Assembly: GCF_029946145.1 (NCBI RefSeq)
Contig: NZ_JAQSDY010000029.1
Coordinates: 62,001 to 126,000, forward strand
From: Brevundimonas sp.
GTDB taxonomy: Bacteria; Pseudomonadota; Alphaproteobacteria; Caulobacterales; Caulobacteraceae
Direction of reading: 5' to 3'
DNA: 64,000 nucleotides
The position numbers and the translations under genes were made by a program. Below the pieces are notes generated by a model. The model did not search any database and was not told the origin of the DNA. It was given only the letters and a program-made list of their open reading frames with translations. Of the stretch, positions 29,689-39,143 are shown one piece after another. The stretch's first letter is position 1. Every line of letters starts with the position of its first letter.

Positions 29689-30744
29689 TCACAACGCGGC
29701 CCGGAGAGCTTCCGCCCCCGGTTCCTGTTGACCTGCTTCCAGCGCGGCCCTGGGCACTGTCATCCGACAGATCAGTCCTTCGGGTCGAAAGTCCATGGCC
29801 ACGTCTGCCCGAAGGGACCTTGCAACGACCTTTTTGATAAGACGCGTGCCGAAGCCCTGGCGCGCCGGTGGTTTCACAGGCGGCCCTCCAGATTCCCGCC
29901 ACTGGATGACAAGCAGGCCCTTGTCTCCTTCACCCTCGAGGGCGAACGTCACGGCGACGCGTCCATAGGCATGGCTCAGCGCACCATATTTCGCCGAGTT
30001 TGTCGCAAGTTCGTGGACGGCCAGCGCCAGGAGTTGAGCCGCCTTTGGCCCCACAGGAACCGGCGGGCCCTCTATCACCACGTTCGCTCCGTCCGGGGTT
30101 TGGTATTGCATCAGCTCAGCCAGAAAAAGCTCGTTCAGGCTGGTGCTCTGCGGCTCGCCAAATCGCAGGGCGCTCTGGGTGGCGGCCAGGGCCTTCAACC
30201 GTCCGGTGAGCGACTCCTTGAACTCTTCCACGCTCACCGCGCTCGCGGCGCTGATCGCCACAATGGAATTGACGACCGACAGCAGGTTCCTCATCCGATG
30301 ATGCAGTTCGCGCGCGGCCGCCTCACGCAGTTCTTCCAACTCCTTGCGTTCAGTGATGTCCCTGAGCACGACGGTCAGGATTTTTCTGCCATCGATCATC
30401 TGGCGCGATACCGTCGCCTCCGCCGGGAACACGTCCCCGTTCTTGCGCCGGCCCCGGACTTCCCGGCGGTGGCCCATGAGTCGGTTCGCGGCGCCGTTCC
30501 CCAAGGCAAAGTCGCGCACGTGCTGGACGTGCTCGAGGCGATCGCTCTGCGGAAGCAGCATTTCAACACGCTGGCGGATCACTTCGCTTGCGCTATAGCC
30601 GAAGGCCTGCTCGGCCGCCTGGTTGAAAACCATAATGCTTCCGGCTTCATCCGTGCAGATCACTGAATCCGCGACAAGCGCCAGAACGTCGACGGTCAGA
30701 GCAGGGTGAAGCCCTGGCGGCGTCAAACTTGCCGGGTCCTGCAT
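29689..30744 (-). CDS. PAS-domain sensor histidine kinase, HWE family
   Basis: 351 aa. PAS domain at residues 16-135 ('SVICTDEAGSIMVFNQAAEQAFGYSASEVI', 'LTVVLRDITERKELE'), then the HWE H-box 'RELHHRMRNLLSVVNSI' with the phospho-accepting His, and the ATPase domain with 'ALAVHELATNSAKYGAL' and the Trp-x-Glu motif 'IQWRESGG'. No membrane segments, so a cytosolic sensor, perhaps of light or redox through PAS. HWE kinases are frequent in alphaproteobacteria and often feed general stress response regulators. No response regulator is adjacent. Confidence 0.9.
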   Translation of the reverse strand: MQDPASLTPPGLHPALTVDVLALVADSVICTDEAGSIMVFNQAAEQAFGYSASEVIRQRVEMLLPQSDRLEHVQHVRDFALGNGAANRLMGHRREVRGRRKNGDVFPAEATVSRQMIDGRKILTVVLRDITERKELEELREAAARELHHRMRNLLSVVNSIVAISAASAVSVEEFKESLTGRLKALAATQSALRFGEPQSTSLNELFLAELMQYQTPDGANVVIEGPPVPVGPKAAQLLALAVHELATNSAKYGALSHAYGRVAVTFALEGEGDKGLLVIQWRESGGPPVKPPARQGFGTRLIKKVVARSLRADVAMDFRPEGLICRMTVPRAALEAGQQEPGAEALRAAL

Positions 30745-30892
30745 CCTCCGCCCCCGGAATCGGTCATCTTCCGCACACGGTAGCGGATTGCGTTAGCAGA
30801 GTCGATTTTCACGCCAGCGTTGAGTCCGTTCGCCCCTCCAAGGGAGGACAGTTGGCGCGATGCTCGTCGACGCCCAGTCTCGGGCGCGCAGG

Positions 30893-31078
30893 TTACCCCT
30901 TGCGCTGGTGCCGCCACTTCCACACGCGATACCCCACGATCGGCGCGAAGCCGCAGGCCAGCGCCGCGATCAGCACCGTCCAGAAGCCGCCGCCCAGGCC
31001 GTATTCGCCGACCGCCGCCCCGACCGCGGCCGCGAGAAGCGGACCGAGCCAGGGCAGCCACGCCGGCGGCTTAGGCAT
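30893..31078 (-). CDS. Small membrane protein
   Basis: 61 aa. Two hydrophobic segments: 'WLGPLLAAAVGAAVGEYGLG' and 'WTVLIAALACGFAPIVGYRVW', then a basic tail 'KWRHQRKG'. The start overlaps the end of the dioxygenase gene by 8 bp, so it is probably the second gene of that operon. Function unknown. Confidence 0.6.
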   Translation of the reverse strand: MPKPPAWLPWLGPLLAAAVGAAVGEYGLGGGFWTVLIAALACGFAPIVGYRVWKWRHQRKG

Positions 31079-32174
31079 CCACCTTGATGACGCCGCGCCG
31101 GATCTGGTCCAGCTCGATGGAGTCGAACAGGGCCTGGAAATTACCCTCGCCGAACGCCTGGTTGCCCTTGCGCTGGATGATCTCGAAGAAGATCGGCCCG
31201 AAGGTGTCCTGGGTGAAGATTTGCAGCAGCAGGCCTTCCTCGTCGGAGCCGTCGATCAGGATGCGGTTCAGACGCATGCGGGCGACGTCCTCGCCGTGGC
31301 CGGGCAAGCGTTTGTCGATCAGTTCGAAATAGGTCTCGATCGTATCCTGGAAGGGAATGCCGCGGCGCCTCAGCTCTTCCACCGTCTCGAAGATGTCGTC
31401 GGTAGCCAGGGCGATGTGCTGGATGCCCTCGCCGTTGTAGCGGCGCAGGAACTCCTCGATCTGGGAGTTGTCGTCCTGGCTCTCGTTCAGGGGAATGCGG
31501 ATGGCGCGGTCGGGCGCGATCATGGCCTGGGAGAACAGGCCGGTCGCCTTGCCCTTGATGTCGAAATATTTCTGCTCCTCGAAGGCGAAGATGTCGCCGT
31601 AGAAGCCGGACCAGGTGCGCATCTGGCCGCGCCGCACGTTATGGGTCAGGTGGTCGAGCATGAACAGGCCGACGTTGTTCTTGCGCTCGGCCTCTTCCCA
31701 GCCTTCGATCTCGTCCCAGCCGTCATACAGCGAACCGGCGTCGCCATACTGGTCGACGAGGTACAACAGCGAACCGCCGATGCCTTGCAGGATGTAGGGA
31801 TAGCCGCCGCCCAGGGCGCCGCCGTCATGACCCTCTGCCGGACGCCCGCCGCGCGACACTGCGCCTTCGAAGGCGGCCTTCGCATTGGCCACCCGGAAGG
31901 CCATGCCGTTGGCCGAGGGGCCGTGCTCGGTGGCGAACTCGCCAGCCTGACCCCTGGGCGAGCGGTTGACCAACAGGGTGATGTCGCCCTGTTTCAGCCG
32001 GACCACGTCATTGGCCGGGTTCACGTGGGTCCGGGTGAAGCCCATCAACTCGAGGCGGGCGACCATGGCCGCGGGATCCGGCCCGGTAAACTCCACGAAC
32101 TCGAAGCCGTCGACGCCGAGCGGGTTTTCCGTGTCGAGGCGGGCGGCCGCGTCGGTTTGGGGCGCGTCATGCAT
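31071..32174 (-). CDS. hppD: 4-hydroxyphenylpyruvate dioxygenase
   Basis: 367 aa from ATG 32174; the longer upstream frame is not protein-like. Converts 4-hydroxyphenylpyruvate to homogentisate in tyrosine breakdown. Iron ligands are visible in the C-terminal half: His in 'MLDHLTHNVRRG', His in 'GIQHIALATDDI', Glu in 'GPIFFEIIQRKG'. Two VOC repeats (residues 15-150 and 175-340). Homogentisate dioxygenase is not adjacent, so the pathway is split in the genome. Confidence 0.95.
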   Translation of the reverse strand: MHDAPQTDAAARLDTENPLGVDGFEFVEFTGPDPAAMVARLELMGFTRTHVNPANDVVRLKQGDITLLVNRSPRGQAGEFATEHGPSANGMAFRVANAKAAFEGAVSRGGRPAEGHDGGALGGGYPYILQGIGGSLLYLVDQYGDAGSLYDGWDEIEGWEEAERKNNVGLFMLDHLTHNVRRGQMRTWSGFYGDIFAFEEQKYFDIKGKATGLFSQAMIAPDRAIRIPLNESQDDNSQIEEFLRRYNGEGIQHIALATDDIFETVEELRRRGIPFQDTIETYFELIDKRLPGHGEDVARMRLNRILIDGSDEEGLLLQIFTQDTFGPIFFEIIQRKGNQAFGEGNFQALFDSIELDQIRRGVIKVDA

Positions 32175-32318
32175 GGGGCGTCTCCTGAGGGCGTCGCGAC
32201 GTTGATCGCCGCTTTCGGGGCGGAACCTAGTGATCGGCGGCGGCCAAGCCAAGGCGACGCCGGTCACATGTCAGTGGGCGCGTTCTCCTCCCTCATGAAG
32301 GGGAGGGATAAAGGGTGA

Positions 32319-34280
32319 TCAGGGCCGGCCGACCACCGCATCGACCGAGCCCGTCGTCACCGGGTGATAGCCGGGCCGGGCCTGGGCGTAGATGCGCCGT
32401 GCGATGGGACGGCCCCAGTCGCCCTCGGCCCACAGGCTGGTGAACAGCGGCAGGACGAATTTGCGCCGGCCCATGGTGGTCAGGAAGCGCTCGAGGGTCG
32501 GGACGGCGGGCTGATAGCGGTGCTGGACCGCGATCTGCAGCCAGGCGAACAAGACCTCGGCATTGCCTTCCTCGCGCAGGTTCAGGGACGATTCCAGATC
32601 GGCCAGCTGGGCGGCGGTCAGCCAGTCCGCGCTGTCGCGCCCGCCGTCGGGCCGCCAGGCCAGGAAGCGCTGGCGCTCCTGCGTCGACCAGCCGGCCCAG
32701 GGGATGGCCGATGCGGGACCCTTGTCGGCGAAGAAGGCGCGGGCGGCGGCGTCGACGGGGACGAAGGCGCTGGACGCCGGGGGCTGCCAATTCGACGGCA
32801 TGGCGGGCTGATAGATCCAGGCGTCCATCATCAGCTGACGCTCCAGTCCGGCGTCGCCCGCCACCAGATGGGTGCGGATGTCCTGCAGGAACAGTTCGGT
32901 GGTCATGGGACGGAAGGCATTGCGTTCGAAATAGCCCTTCAGCCAGGTGTCGAACCGCTCGCGCCCGACGATGCGTTCGATGGTGAACAGGAAGGCGGCG
33001 CCCTTCTCATAGGCGACGTCGGTCAGGCCCTCGTCGGGATCGCGTCCCTCGAGGTCGAGATGCAGGCGGGTGTCAGCCGGCGGCAGCCCCGCCATCTCGC
33101 TCTGGAGGTCGCCCCAGCCGAGCGCGCGCAGCATCAGGGCGCGGTCCTGACCATAGAGGGCCTCCATGATGCGGTTCTCGAAATAGACGGTGAATCCCTC
33201 GTTGAGCCACATGTCGTTCCAGGTGGCGTTGGTGACGAGGTTGCCCGACCAGCTGTGCGCCAGCTCATGCGCCACCAGCGAGACCAGCGACCGGTCGCCG
33301 GCGATAATGGTCGGGGTGGCGAAGGTCAGGCGCGGGTTTTCCATCCCGCCGAACGGGAAGGAGGGCGGCAGGACCAGCAGGTCGTAGCGGCCCCAGCGAT
33401 AGGGGCCGTACAGCCGCTCGGCCGCATCGACCATGTCAGCGGTTGGCATCAGTTCGGCGCGGGCGGCCCTCAGGCGGGAAGGCTCGGTGAAGACGCCGGT
33501 GCGCTCGTCGATGGCGGCGAAGGCCAGGTCGCCCACGCCGATGGCGATCAGGTAGGGCGGGACCGGATTGGTCATGCGGAAGCGCCAGGCCTTCATGCCG
33601 GGGCCCGCGTCTTCGCCCTCGGGGGTAAGCTGCTGGGCGCTCATGACCACGCGCAGATCGGCGGGGGCGACGATTCGGGCGTCATAGGTCTGGCGGATGC
33701 CGGGGCTATCCTGGGTCGGGACCCAGGTGCGGGTCAGGATCGCCTGACCCTGGCTGAACAGATACGGCTTTTGGCCGCCCGCGGTCTGGGAAGGCGTCAG
33801 CCACTGCAGGGCGGCGGCGTCCGGGCGGGTGGAATAGGCGACGACGATGCGGCGCGTCTCGCCCGCGGCCAGGGCCGGGAAGCGGACGGTCAGAGGTTGG
33901 CCCTTGATGGCGTCGTTGGCGCCGGTTTCGTATTGCAACGGCGCGCCGGCGGCGTCGGTGACGTTGCGGATGTCGAGGTTTTTGACGTCCAGCACCACTT
34001 CGTTGGCGCCGGGGATGCCCTGGATATCCAGCGACGCTGTCCCGGCCAGGGTGCGGGCCTGGAAGTCGGCGGTCAGGTCGAGGGCGAGGTGGCGGACGTG
34101 GGCGATCTCGGGCCGCGCCCAGGTGTGGGCGTCACGCGCATACTCGGCGGGCGCGGCGGCCGAGGCGGGCAGGGGCGGCATGTCCGAGCCGGACGAGGGG
34201 CCGAAGCCGGGCATCGAGGCGCATCCTCCCAGCGCCGTCGCAAGGGCGAGAGCGGAGACCAGTCCAAGCGTGCGGATCAT
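32319..34280 (-). CDS. M1-family aminopeptidase, lipoprotein
   Basis: 653 aa. Lipoprotein signal with lipobox LGGC (residues 17-20). Gluzincin motif 'VAHELAHSWSGNLV' followed after the expected 18 residues by Glu in 'WLNEGFTVYFENRIME'; exopeptidase box 'GGMENPRLTF'. The C-terminal helical domain resembles leukotriene-A4-hydrolase-type M1 peptidases ('FVLPLFTSLWAEGDWGRPIARRIY' region). Envelope-anchored removal of N-terminal residues from peptides is expected. Single gene. Confidence 0.93.
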   Translation of the reverse strand: MIRTLGLVSALALATALGGCASMPGFGPSSGSDMPPLPASAAAPAEYARDAHTWARPEIAHVRHLALDLTADFQARTLAGTASLDIQGIPGANEVVLDVKNLDIRNVTDAAGAPLQYETGANDAIKGQPLTVRFPALAAGETRRIVVAYSTRPDAAALQWLTPSQTAGGQKPYLFSQGQAILTRTWVPTQDSPGIRQTYDARIVAPADLRVVMSAQQLTPEGEDAGPGMKAWRFRMTNPVPPYLIAIGVGDLAFAAIDERTGVFTEPSRLRAARAELMPTADMVDAAERLYGPYRWGRYDLLVLPPSFPFGGMENPRLTFATPTIIAGDRSLVSLVAHELAHSWSGNLVTNATWNDMWLNEGFTVYFENRIMEALYGQDRALMLRALGWGDLQSEMAGLPPADTRLHLDLEGRDPDEGLTDVAYEKGAAFLFTIERIVGRERFDTWLKGYFERNAFRPMTTELFLQDIRTHLVAGDAGLERQLMMDAWIYQPAMPSNWQPPASSAFVPVDAAARAFFADKGPASAIPWAGWSTQERQRFLAWRPDGGRDSADWLTAAQLADLESSLNLREEGNAEVLFAWLQIAVQHRYQPAVPTLERFLTTMGRRKFVLPLFTSLWAEGDWGRPIARRIYAQARPGYHPVTTGSVDAVVGRP

Positions 34281-34373
34281 CGGCAGTCCTTACCAGAAGG
34301 CCCGCCGTCCTTGTTCGGGCGATCGGGCCAGGTTCGTTTCCTGCCGGGACAACGCTCCGGCGAACGAAAAAGA

Positions 34374-35633
34374 TCAAGAGGGGGCCGGCGCCGGGGCGAA
34401 GTTCCGCGCCTTGAACAGCTGCCCGCGCTCGGCGATCAGAACGCAGACCAGCGCCGTGACCCCAAGGCATACGAAGCCGATGGTCATGGGTGCGGCGGAC
34501 CCGTTGAACTGCTGGCCGATCAGGAAGCCGAGCGAGGCTCCGACGGTGGTCGAGATGAAGCCCTGGGCCGACGAGGCCGTGCCCGCGATATGGCCCATCG
34601 GCTCCATCGCCATCGCGCCGAAATTGCCGGCGATGAAGCCGAAGCAGAACATGGTCAGGGCCTGCAACACCGCGAAGGTCCAGATCGTCTCATGGCCGGT
34701 CAGCGCCACCGTCGCATGGATCGCCGACATGGTGATGAAGCCCAGCAGCGCCGTGTGCGAGATCAGCCGCGAACCCAGCCGCTCCACCAGTCGCGCGTTC
34801 AGCAGCGAGGCTATCGCGATGCCGCCCGCGACCAGGGCGAACACGACAGTGAACAGCTGCGGCTCGTGGAAGACGTCGAAGAAAATCTGCTGGCTTGAGT
34901 TGATGAAGCCGAACAGGGCGCCGGAGATGGCGGTGATGGCGAAGGTGTAGCCGATCGACTGGCGGTCGGTCAGCGCCTGCCGGAAGGCCGAGGCGATACG
35001 GCCGACCCGGATCGGCATCCGATCCTCGGGGTGCAGGGTCTCGGGCAGGCGGATGGCGGCCCAGGTCGCGAAGGCGGCTCCGCCGACCGCGAGAACGCCG
35101 AACACCCAGGGCCAGGGCGCGACGGTCAGGATCAACTGGCCGAGCGCCGGCGCCAGGATCGGCACGCCGAGGAAGACGAGGAAGCTCAGCGACATGACCC
35201 GGGCCATGGTCCGCCCGGAATAGCGGTCGCGCACGATGGAGACCGCCAGCACCCGCAGGGCGGCGGCGCCGACCCCGGTCCCGACGCGCGCGGCGATCAG
35301 AAGTTCGAACGTCGGCGAAAAGGCCGCCAGCACGCTGAACAGGACATAGAGCCCCAGGCCGACCATCAGGATGGGCTTGCGGCCGAACCGGTCGGCCAGC
35401 GGGCCGTAGATGATCTGGGTCACGCCGAATCCCAGCAGATAGGCGGTGATGACCCATTGACGGCTGTTCTCGGTCGCCACGCCCAGCGCCTCTCCAATGG
35501 CCGGCAGGGCGGGCAGCATGGAGTCGATGGCCAGGGCGTTCAGCGCCATCATCATGGCGATCAGGGCCACGAACTCGGGAAAGCCCGGCCCCTTGACGGC
35601 GGGCTTGGCGGGTTCGGCGGAGGCGATGATCAT
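34374..35633 (-). CDS. Bcr/CflA-family multidrug efflux MFS transporter
   Basis: 419 aa with about 12 hydrophobic segments. MFS motif in the first half: 'YGPLADRFGRKPILMVGLGLY' (loop 2-3), preceded by the Bcr/CflA-type 'ALAIDSMLPALPAIGEALGV'. Exports drugs or small metabolites by proton antiport in the inner membrane. The substrate cannot be told. Divergence or co-regulation with the neighbouring arsenic genes is not indicated: it is on the same strand as arsH but 78 bp separate them. Confidence 0.88.
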   Translation of the reverse strand: MIIASAEPAKPAVKGPGFPEFVALIAMMMALNALAIDSMLPALPAIGEALGVATENSRQWVITAYLLGFGVTQIIYGPLADRFGRKPILMVGLGLYVLFSVLAAFSPTFELLIAARVGTGVGAAALRVLAVSIVRDRYSGRTMARVMSLSFLVFLGVPILAPALGQLILTVAPWPWVFGVLAVGGAAFATWAAIRLPETLHPEDRMPIRVGRIASAFRQALTDRQSIGYTFAITAISGALFGFINSSQQIFFDVFHEPQLFTVVFALVAGGIAIASLLNARLVERLGSRLISHTALLGFITMSAIHATVALTGHETIWTFAVLQALTMFCFGFIAGNFGAMAMEPMGHIAGTASSAQGFISTTVGASLGFLIGQQFNGSAAPMTIGFVCLGVTALVCVLIAERGQLFKARNFAPAPAPS

Positions 35634-35711
35634 CGGGGGCAGATGGGGCCGGGGTGTCCGGGTGCAACCGCCGGAGCAGGAAATAGCCGGGGCGACGCGC
35701 GACCCAGGCCT

Positions 35712-36437
35712 TCAGCGCACTGGCGCGAGAACGGCGTCGGCGATGCGATCGCCCTCGACGGTCCGGCCCGCGGCGCGCCGTTCACTGTAGCGATCGACCA
35801 GGTAGTCGGACCGGTCCCGCGTCAGCAGAGTGAATTTCACCAGCTCCTCCATCACGTCGACGACGCGGTCGTAGAAGGCTGAGGGCCTCATCCGTCCCGC
35901 CTCGTCGAACTCCTGCCATGCCTTGGCGACAGAGGACTGGTTGGGAATGGTGATCATTCGCATCCAGCGGCCGAGCAAACGCAGGCCGTTGACGGCGTTG
36001 AACGACTGCGACCCGCCCGAGACCTGCATCACCGCCAGGGTTCTCCCCTGGGTCGGGCGCACGCCGCCACTGTTGAGCGGCAGCCAGTCGATCTGGCTTT
36101 TCATTACCCCGGTGACCGCACCGTGGCGTTCGGGGCTGCACCAGACCTGGCCTTCGGACCAGAGCGAGAGCGCCCGGAGCTCCTGGACCTTGGGATGGTC
36201 GGGACCGCCGTCGTCAGGCAGGGGCAGGCCGCGCGGGTCGAAGATGCGGGTCTCGCAGCCGAGTTGTTCCAGAATGCGGGCGGCCTCTTCGGTCGCGAAG
36301 CGGCTGTACGACCGCTCACGCAAAGAGCCGTACAGCAACAGGATCCGCGGCGGATGCTGAGACCGGCGCCCGGGCTCCAGCCGCGATAGATCAGGGGCGT
36401 CGAGAAATCGGGCGTCGAGTGCGGGTTGATCGGTCAT
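35712..36437 (-). CDS. arsH: ArsH, NADPH-dependent FMN reductase
   Basis: 241 aa. FMN phosphate loop '[26 protein letters not shown]' (about residues 30-55) and '[23 protein letters not shown]' are typical ArsH motifs. ArsH oxidises trivalent methylated or aromatic arsenicals with NADPH and FMN. Divergent from arsR with only 22 bp between the start codons, so both genes share one control region. Confidence 0.95.
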   Translation of the reverse strand: MTDQPALDARFLDAPDLSRLEPGRRSQHPPRILLLYGSLRERSYSRFATEEAARILEQLGCETRIFDPRGLPLPDDGGPDHPKVQELRALSLWSEGQVWCSPERHGAVTGVMKSQIDWLPLNSGGVRPTQGRTLAVMQVSGGSQSFNAVNGLRLLGRWMRMITIPNQSSVAKAWQEFDEAGRMRPSAFYDRVVDVMEELVKFTLLTRDRSDYLVDRYSERRAAGRTVEGDRIADAVLAPVR

Positions 36438-36469
36438 TCATTTCTGATATTCTGGAAATATGGAAATGA
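36438..36469. promoter_or_regulatory. Inverted-repeat control site between arsH and arsR
   Basis: TCATTTC (36438-36444) and GAAATGA (36463-36469) form 7-bp inverted arms 18 bp apart, with an imperfect ATATT/AAATAT pair inside. The site lies between and over the two divergent start codons; it is the natural ArsR operator. Confidence 0.5.
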
Positions 36470-36810
36470 CAATCGCCGTCGAGAGCCTGTCCGCCCTCGC
36501 CCACGAGGGCCGCCTCAGGGTCTTTCGCCTGCTGGTGTCGGCTGGACCGACGGGCTTGGCCGCCGGTGAGATCGCGCGCCGCCTAGGCACGCCGCCCAAT
36601 ACCCTGTCGGCCAATCTCGCCCTGCTGACTCACGCCGGTCTGGCGCAGTCGCGCCGGGACGGCCGGTCCATCATCTATTCGGCCCGGTTCGACCGGATGG
36701 GCGAACTGATGGCCTGGCTCGCCGAGGACTGCTGCGGCGGGGCTCCCGAGGTGTGCGCGCCGCTGGCTGCCGCAGCGGTGCGGTCGCGCTGCCTTCCCCT
36801 CGAGGCCTGA
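36460..36810 (+). CDS. arsR: ArsR/SmtB-family arsenic-responsive repressor
   Basis: 116 aa; ATG 36466 is an alternative start. Winged helix: 'LSALAHEGRLRVFRLLVSAGPTGLAAGEIARRLGTPPNTLSANLALLTHAGLAQSRRDGRSIIYSA'. Cys residues cluster at the C-terminal end ('DCCGGAPEVC', 'RCLPL') and probably bind As(III) in a non-classical C-terminal site, since the usual ELCVCDL motif is absent. Starts the arsR-acr3-arsC operon. Confidence 0.92.
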   Translation: MEMTIAVESLSALAHEGRLRVFRLLVSAGPTGLAAGEIARRLGTPPNTLSANLALLTHAGLAQSRRDGRSIIYSARFDRMGELMAWLAEDCCGGAPEVCAPLAAAAVRSRCLPLEA

Positions 36811-36814
36811 ACTT

Positions 36815-37870
36815 ATGTCCCTGTTCGAACGCTGGCTCAGCCTCTGGGTCTTTCTCTGCATCGTCGTCGGGATCGGACTTGGCTGGCTGTTCCCCGACGT
36901 CTTCGCCCGGATCGCCCGGGCCGAGATCGCACAGGTCAATCTGCCCGTGGCCGGCCTGATCTGGCTGATGATCACCCCCATGTTGCTGCGGGTCGACTTC
37001 GCCGCCTTGGGCCAGGTGGGGCGGCATTGGCGCGGGATCGGCGTGACCCTGTTCGTCAACTGGGCGGTCAAGCCGTTCTCGATGGCGCTGCTGGCCTGGC
37101 TGTTCATCGCGATGGCGTTCCGGCCCTGGCTGCCCGGCGACCAGATCGACAGCTATATCGCCGGCCTGATCATCCTGGCGGCGGCGCCCTGCACCGCCAT
37201 GGTCTTCGTCTGGAGCCGCCTGACCGACGGTGAGCCGAATTTCACCCTCAGCCAGGTGGCGCTGAACGACGCCATCATGATCGTCGCCTTCGCCCCGATA
37301 GTCGGCCTGCTGCTGGGTCTGGCGGCCATCACCGTGCCGTGGGCGACGCTGCTGATCTCGGTCGGCCTCTACATCATCCTGCCAGTCATCGTGGCCCAGG
37401 TCGTGCGGCGGATGGTGTTGACGCGCCAGGGCGAGACGGGGCTCGAGCGGCTCCTGACCCGGCTCGGTCCGGTCTCGATCACCGCCCTGCTGGTCACCCT
37501 GCTCCTGCTGTTCGGCTTCCAGGGCGAGCAGATCCTGGCCCAGCCGCTGGTGATCGGCATCCTCGCCATCCCGATCCTGATCCAGGTCTATTTCAACTCC
37601 GGCCTCGCCTACTGGCTGAACCGGGCGACCGGCGAGGCCCATTGCGTGGCCGGGCCGTCAGCCCTGATCGGGGCCTCCAACTTCTTCGAACTGGCCGTGG
37701 CCGCGGCGATCAGCCTGTTCGGCATCAACTCCGGCGCGGCCCTGGCGACGGTGGTCGGGGTGCTGATCGAGGTGCCGGTGATGCTTTCGGTGGTGTGGAT
37801 CGTGAATCGCTCGAAGGGCTGGTACGAGGCCGGGCCCGCCGTCCGCCGCAACGCCGAAATGGAGCGCTGA
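36815..37870 (+). CDS. arsB: ACR3-family arsenite efflux transporter
   Basis: 351 aa, ten membrane segments expected. The metal-translocating Cys is in 'AAAPCTAMVFVWSRLT', followed by 'LNDAIMIVAFAPIVG', and 'PMLLRVDFAAL' near the N-terminus, all ACR3 signatures. Exports As(III) from the cytosol using the proton gradient. 4 bp after arsR and 1 bp before arsC. Symbol could equally be written acr3. Confidence 0.95.
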   Translation: MSLFERWLSLWVFLCIVVGIGLGWLFPDVFARIARAEIAQVNLPVAGLIWLMITPMLLRVDFAALGQVGRHWRGIGVTLFVNWAVKPFSMALLAWLFIAMAFRPWLPGDQIDSYIAGLIILAAAPCTAMVFVWSRLTDGEPNFTLSQVALNDAIMIVAFAPIVGLLLGLAAITVPWATLLISVGLYIILPVIVAQVVRRMVLTRQGETGLERLLTRLGPVSITALLVTLLLLFGFQGEQILAQPLVIGILAIPILIQVYFNSGLAYWLNRATGEAHCVAGPSALIGASNFFELAVAAAISLFGINSGAALATVVGVLIEVPVMLSVVWIVNRSKGWYEAGPAVRRNAEMER

Positions 37871-37871
37871 A

Positions 37872-38285
37872 ATGTCCGACGCCTTCCCCGTGACCGTCTT
37901 CCACAACCCCGCCTGCGGGACGTCGCGCAACGTGCTGGCGATGGTCGAGGCCTCAGGCTACCAGCCCGAGGTGGTCGAGTATCTGCAGACGGGATGGACC
38001 GCCGGCCAGCTGGGCGATCTGTTCCTGGAGGCTGGACTGAGTCCCCGCGAGGCGCTGCGCGAGAAGGAGGCGGTCGCGATCAATCCGGCTCTGCTGGACG
38101 CCGCGACGCCGGACGAAGCGATCCTGGCGGCGATGATCGCGCATCCCGTCCTGGTGAACCGCCCCATCGTCCGCACCCCCCGCGGCGCGGCCATGTGCCG
38201 GCCGTCCGAAAAAGTCTTCGATCTGCTGGACCGCCGGCCCGACCGCTTCGTCAAGGAAGACGGCGAAGTGGTTGAACTCGGCTAG
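37872..38285 (+). CDS. arsC: Arsenate reductase, glutaredoxin-coupled
   Basis: 137 aa. Catalytic Cys in 'FHNPACGTSRNVL', substrate Arg residues in 'LVNRPIVRTPRGAAMCRPS'. ArsC of this class reduces As(V) to As(III), which the upstream ACR3 exports. Starts one base after the acr3 stop. Confidence 0.96.
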   Translation: MSDAFPVTVFHNPACGTSRNVLAMVEASGYQPEVVEYLQTGWTAGQLGDLFLEAGLSPREALREKEAVAINPALLDAATPDEAILAAMIAHPVLVNRPIVRTPRGAAMCRPSEKVFDLLDRRPDRFVKEDGEVVELG

Positions 38286-38342
38286 CGCCCCGCTGGCGCC
38301 CCCGCTCGCGCCTTGGCATACTCCCGCAAACGGGGGGGCAGG

Positions 38343-38894
38343 ATGCGTCTTTCGATACTTGTGGCTGCGCTGGCCTTCGGTTGCGCCGCTCCCGCCGCGG
38401 CCCAGACCGCGGCTCCGCCGGTTCCGGTTTCGGCCGCCGCTCCAGCGGATGTCGCCACGCCCGAGGCCGTCGTCGCCGCACTCTATGAGGTCATCTCGGG
38501 AGACGCCGGCGTGGCCCGCGACTGGAGCCGCTTCCGGTCGCTGTTCCATCCCACCGCCCGGCTGATGCCCTCGGGCATGAACCGCGAGGGTCAGGGCGTC
38601 GTCCGCTCGGTCACGCCCGACGAATACATCACCCGCAGCGAGCCGCTGTTGCTGGCTGAAGGGTTCCATGAACGCGAGATCGCGCACCGCTCGGAGCGGT
38701 TCGGCCGGATCGTCCATGTCTGGTCCACGTATGAAAGTCTGCACCACCTGTCAGACCCGCAACCCTTTGCCCGAGGGATCAACAGCATCCAGCTGTTCAA
38801 CGACGGCGCGCGCTGGTGGGTGATCAGCGTCTACTGGCAGGCCGAAACGCCGGCCGCGCCCATACCCGCGGAATATCTGCGGCCAACGGGATGA
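38343..38894 (+). CDS. Secreted SnoaL/NTF2-like protein
   Basis: 183 aa from ATG 38343, chosen because it gives a clean signal peptide ('LSILVAALAFGCAAPAAAQT'). The rest follows an NTF2/SnoaL cone fold pattern: 'VVAALYEVISG...WSRFRSLFHPTARLMPSG', 'HVWSTYESLH', 'INSIQLFNDGARWWVISVYWQ'. Periplasmic; ligand or reaction unknown. Last core gene before the island. Confidence 0.7.
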   Translation: MRLSILVAALAFGCAAPAAAQTAAPPVPVSAAAPADVATPEAVVAALYEVISGDAGVARDWSRFRSLFHPTARLMPSGMNREGQGVVRSVTPDEYITRSEPLLLAEGFHEREIAHRSERFGRIVHVWSTYESLHHLSDPQPFARGINSIQLFNDGARWWVISVYWQAETPAAPIPAEYLRPTG

Positions 38895-38912
38895 TCTGAC
38901 GCCGTTCCTGTT

Positions 38913-38966
38913 CGTGGTGCGGGCGGCCGGGGTCGAACCGGCACTCCTTTCGGAACTGGATTTTGA
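38913..38966 (+). repeat. Left direct repeat (att) of the tRNA-Leu island
   Basis: 54 bp matching 56888-56941 at 52 of 54 positions. It is the 3' part of a tRNA-Leu gene (CCA end, acceptor 3' strand, T-arm, variable arm and anticodon stem end) without the 5' half, so it is a displaced tRNA end and not a functional tRNA. Confidence 0.93.
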
Positions 38967-39100
38967 GCCTCGCGGAATGCGCTACGACATTCCACGAGAT
39001 CGCCGCCGATTATACGACAAGTCATTGTTACGGGTAGACAATCCGGAATAATGCCTTGCGAGATCGTCGCCTTCTCTACGAGGCGGTTCGCTCTCTCGCT

Positions 39101-39119
39101 GCACCTAGCGAGCACCTAG
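39101..39119. repeat. Tandem integrase arm-type sites
   Basis: GCACCTAG occurs at 39101-39108 and 39112-39119, between the left att repeat and the integrase start. Short direct repeats at this place are usual for arm-binding sites of tyrosine integrases. Confidence 0.45.
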
Positions 39120-39143
39120 GGCTGAACCGGAAACGGAGGTCCG

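Noticed and set aside
38913..38966. Second tRNA-Leu gene
   Set aside because: Only the 3' part is present; no D-arm or 5' acceptor strand, so it is an att copy.
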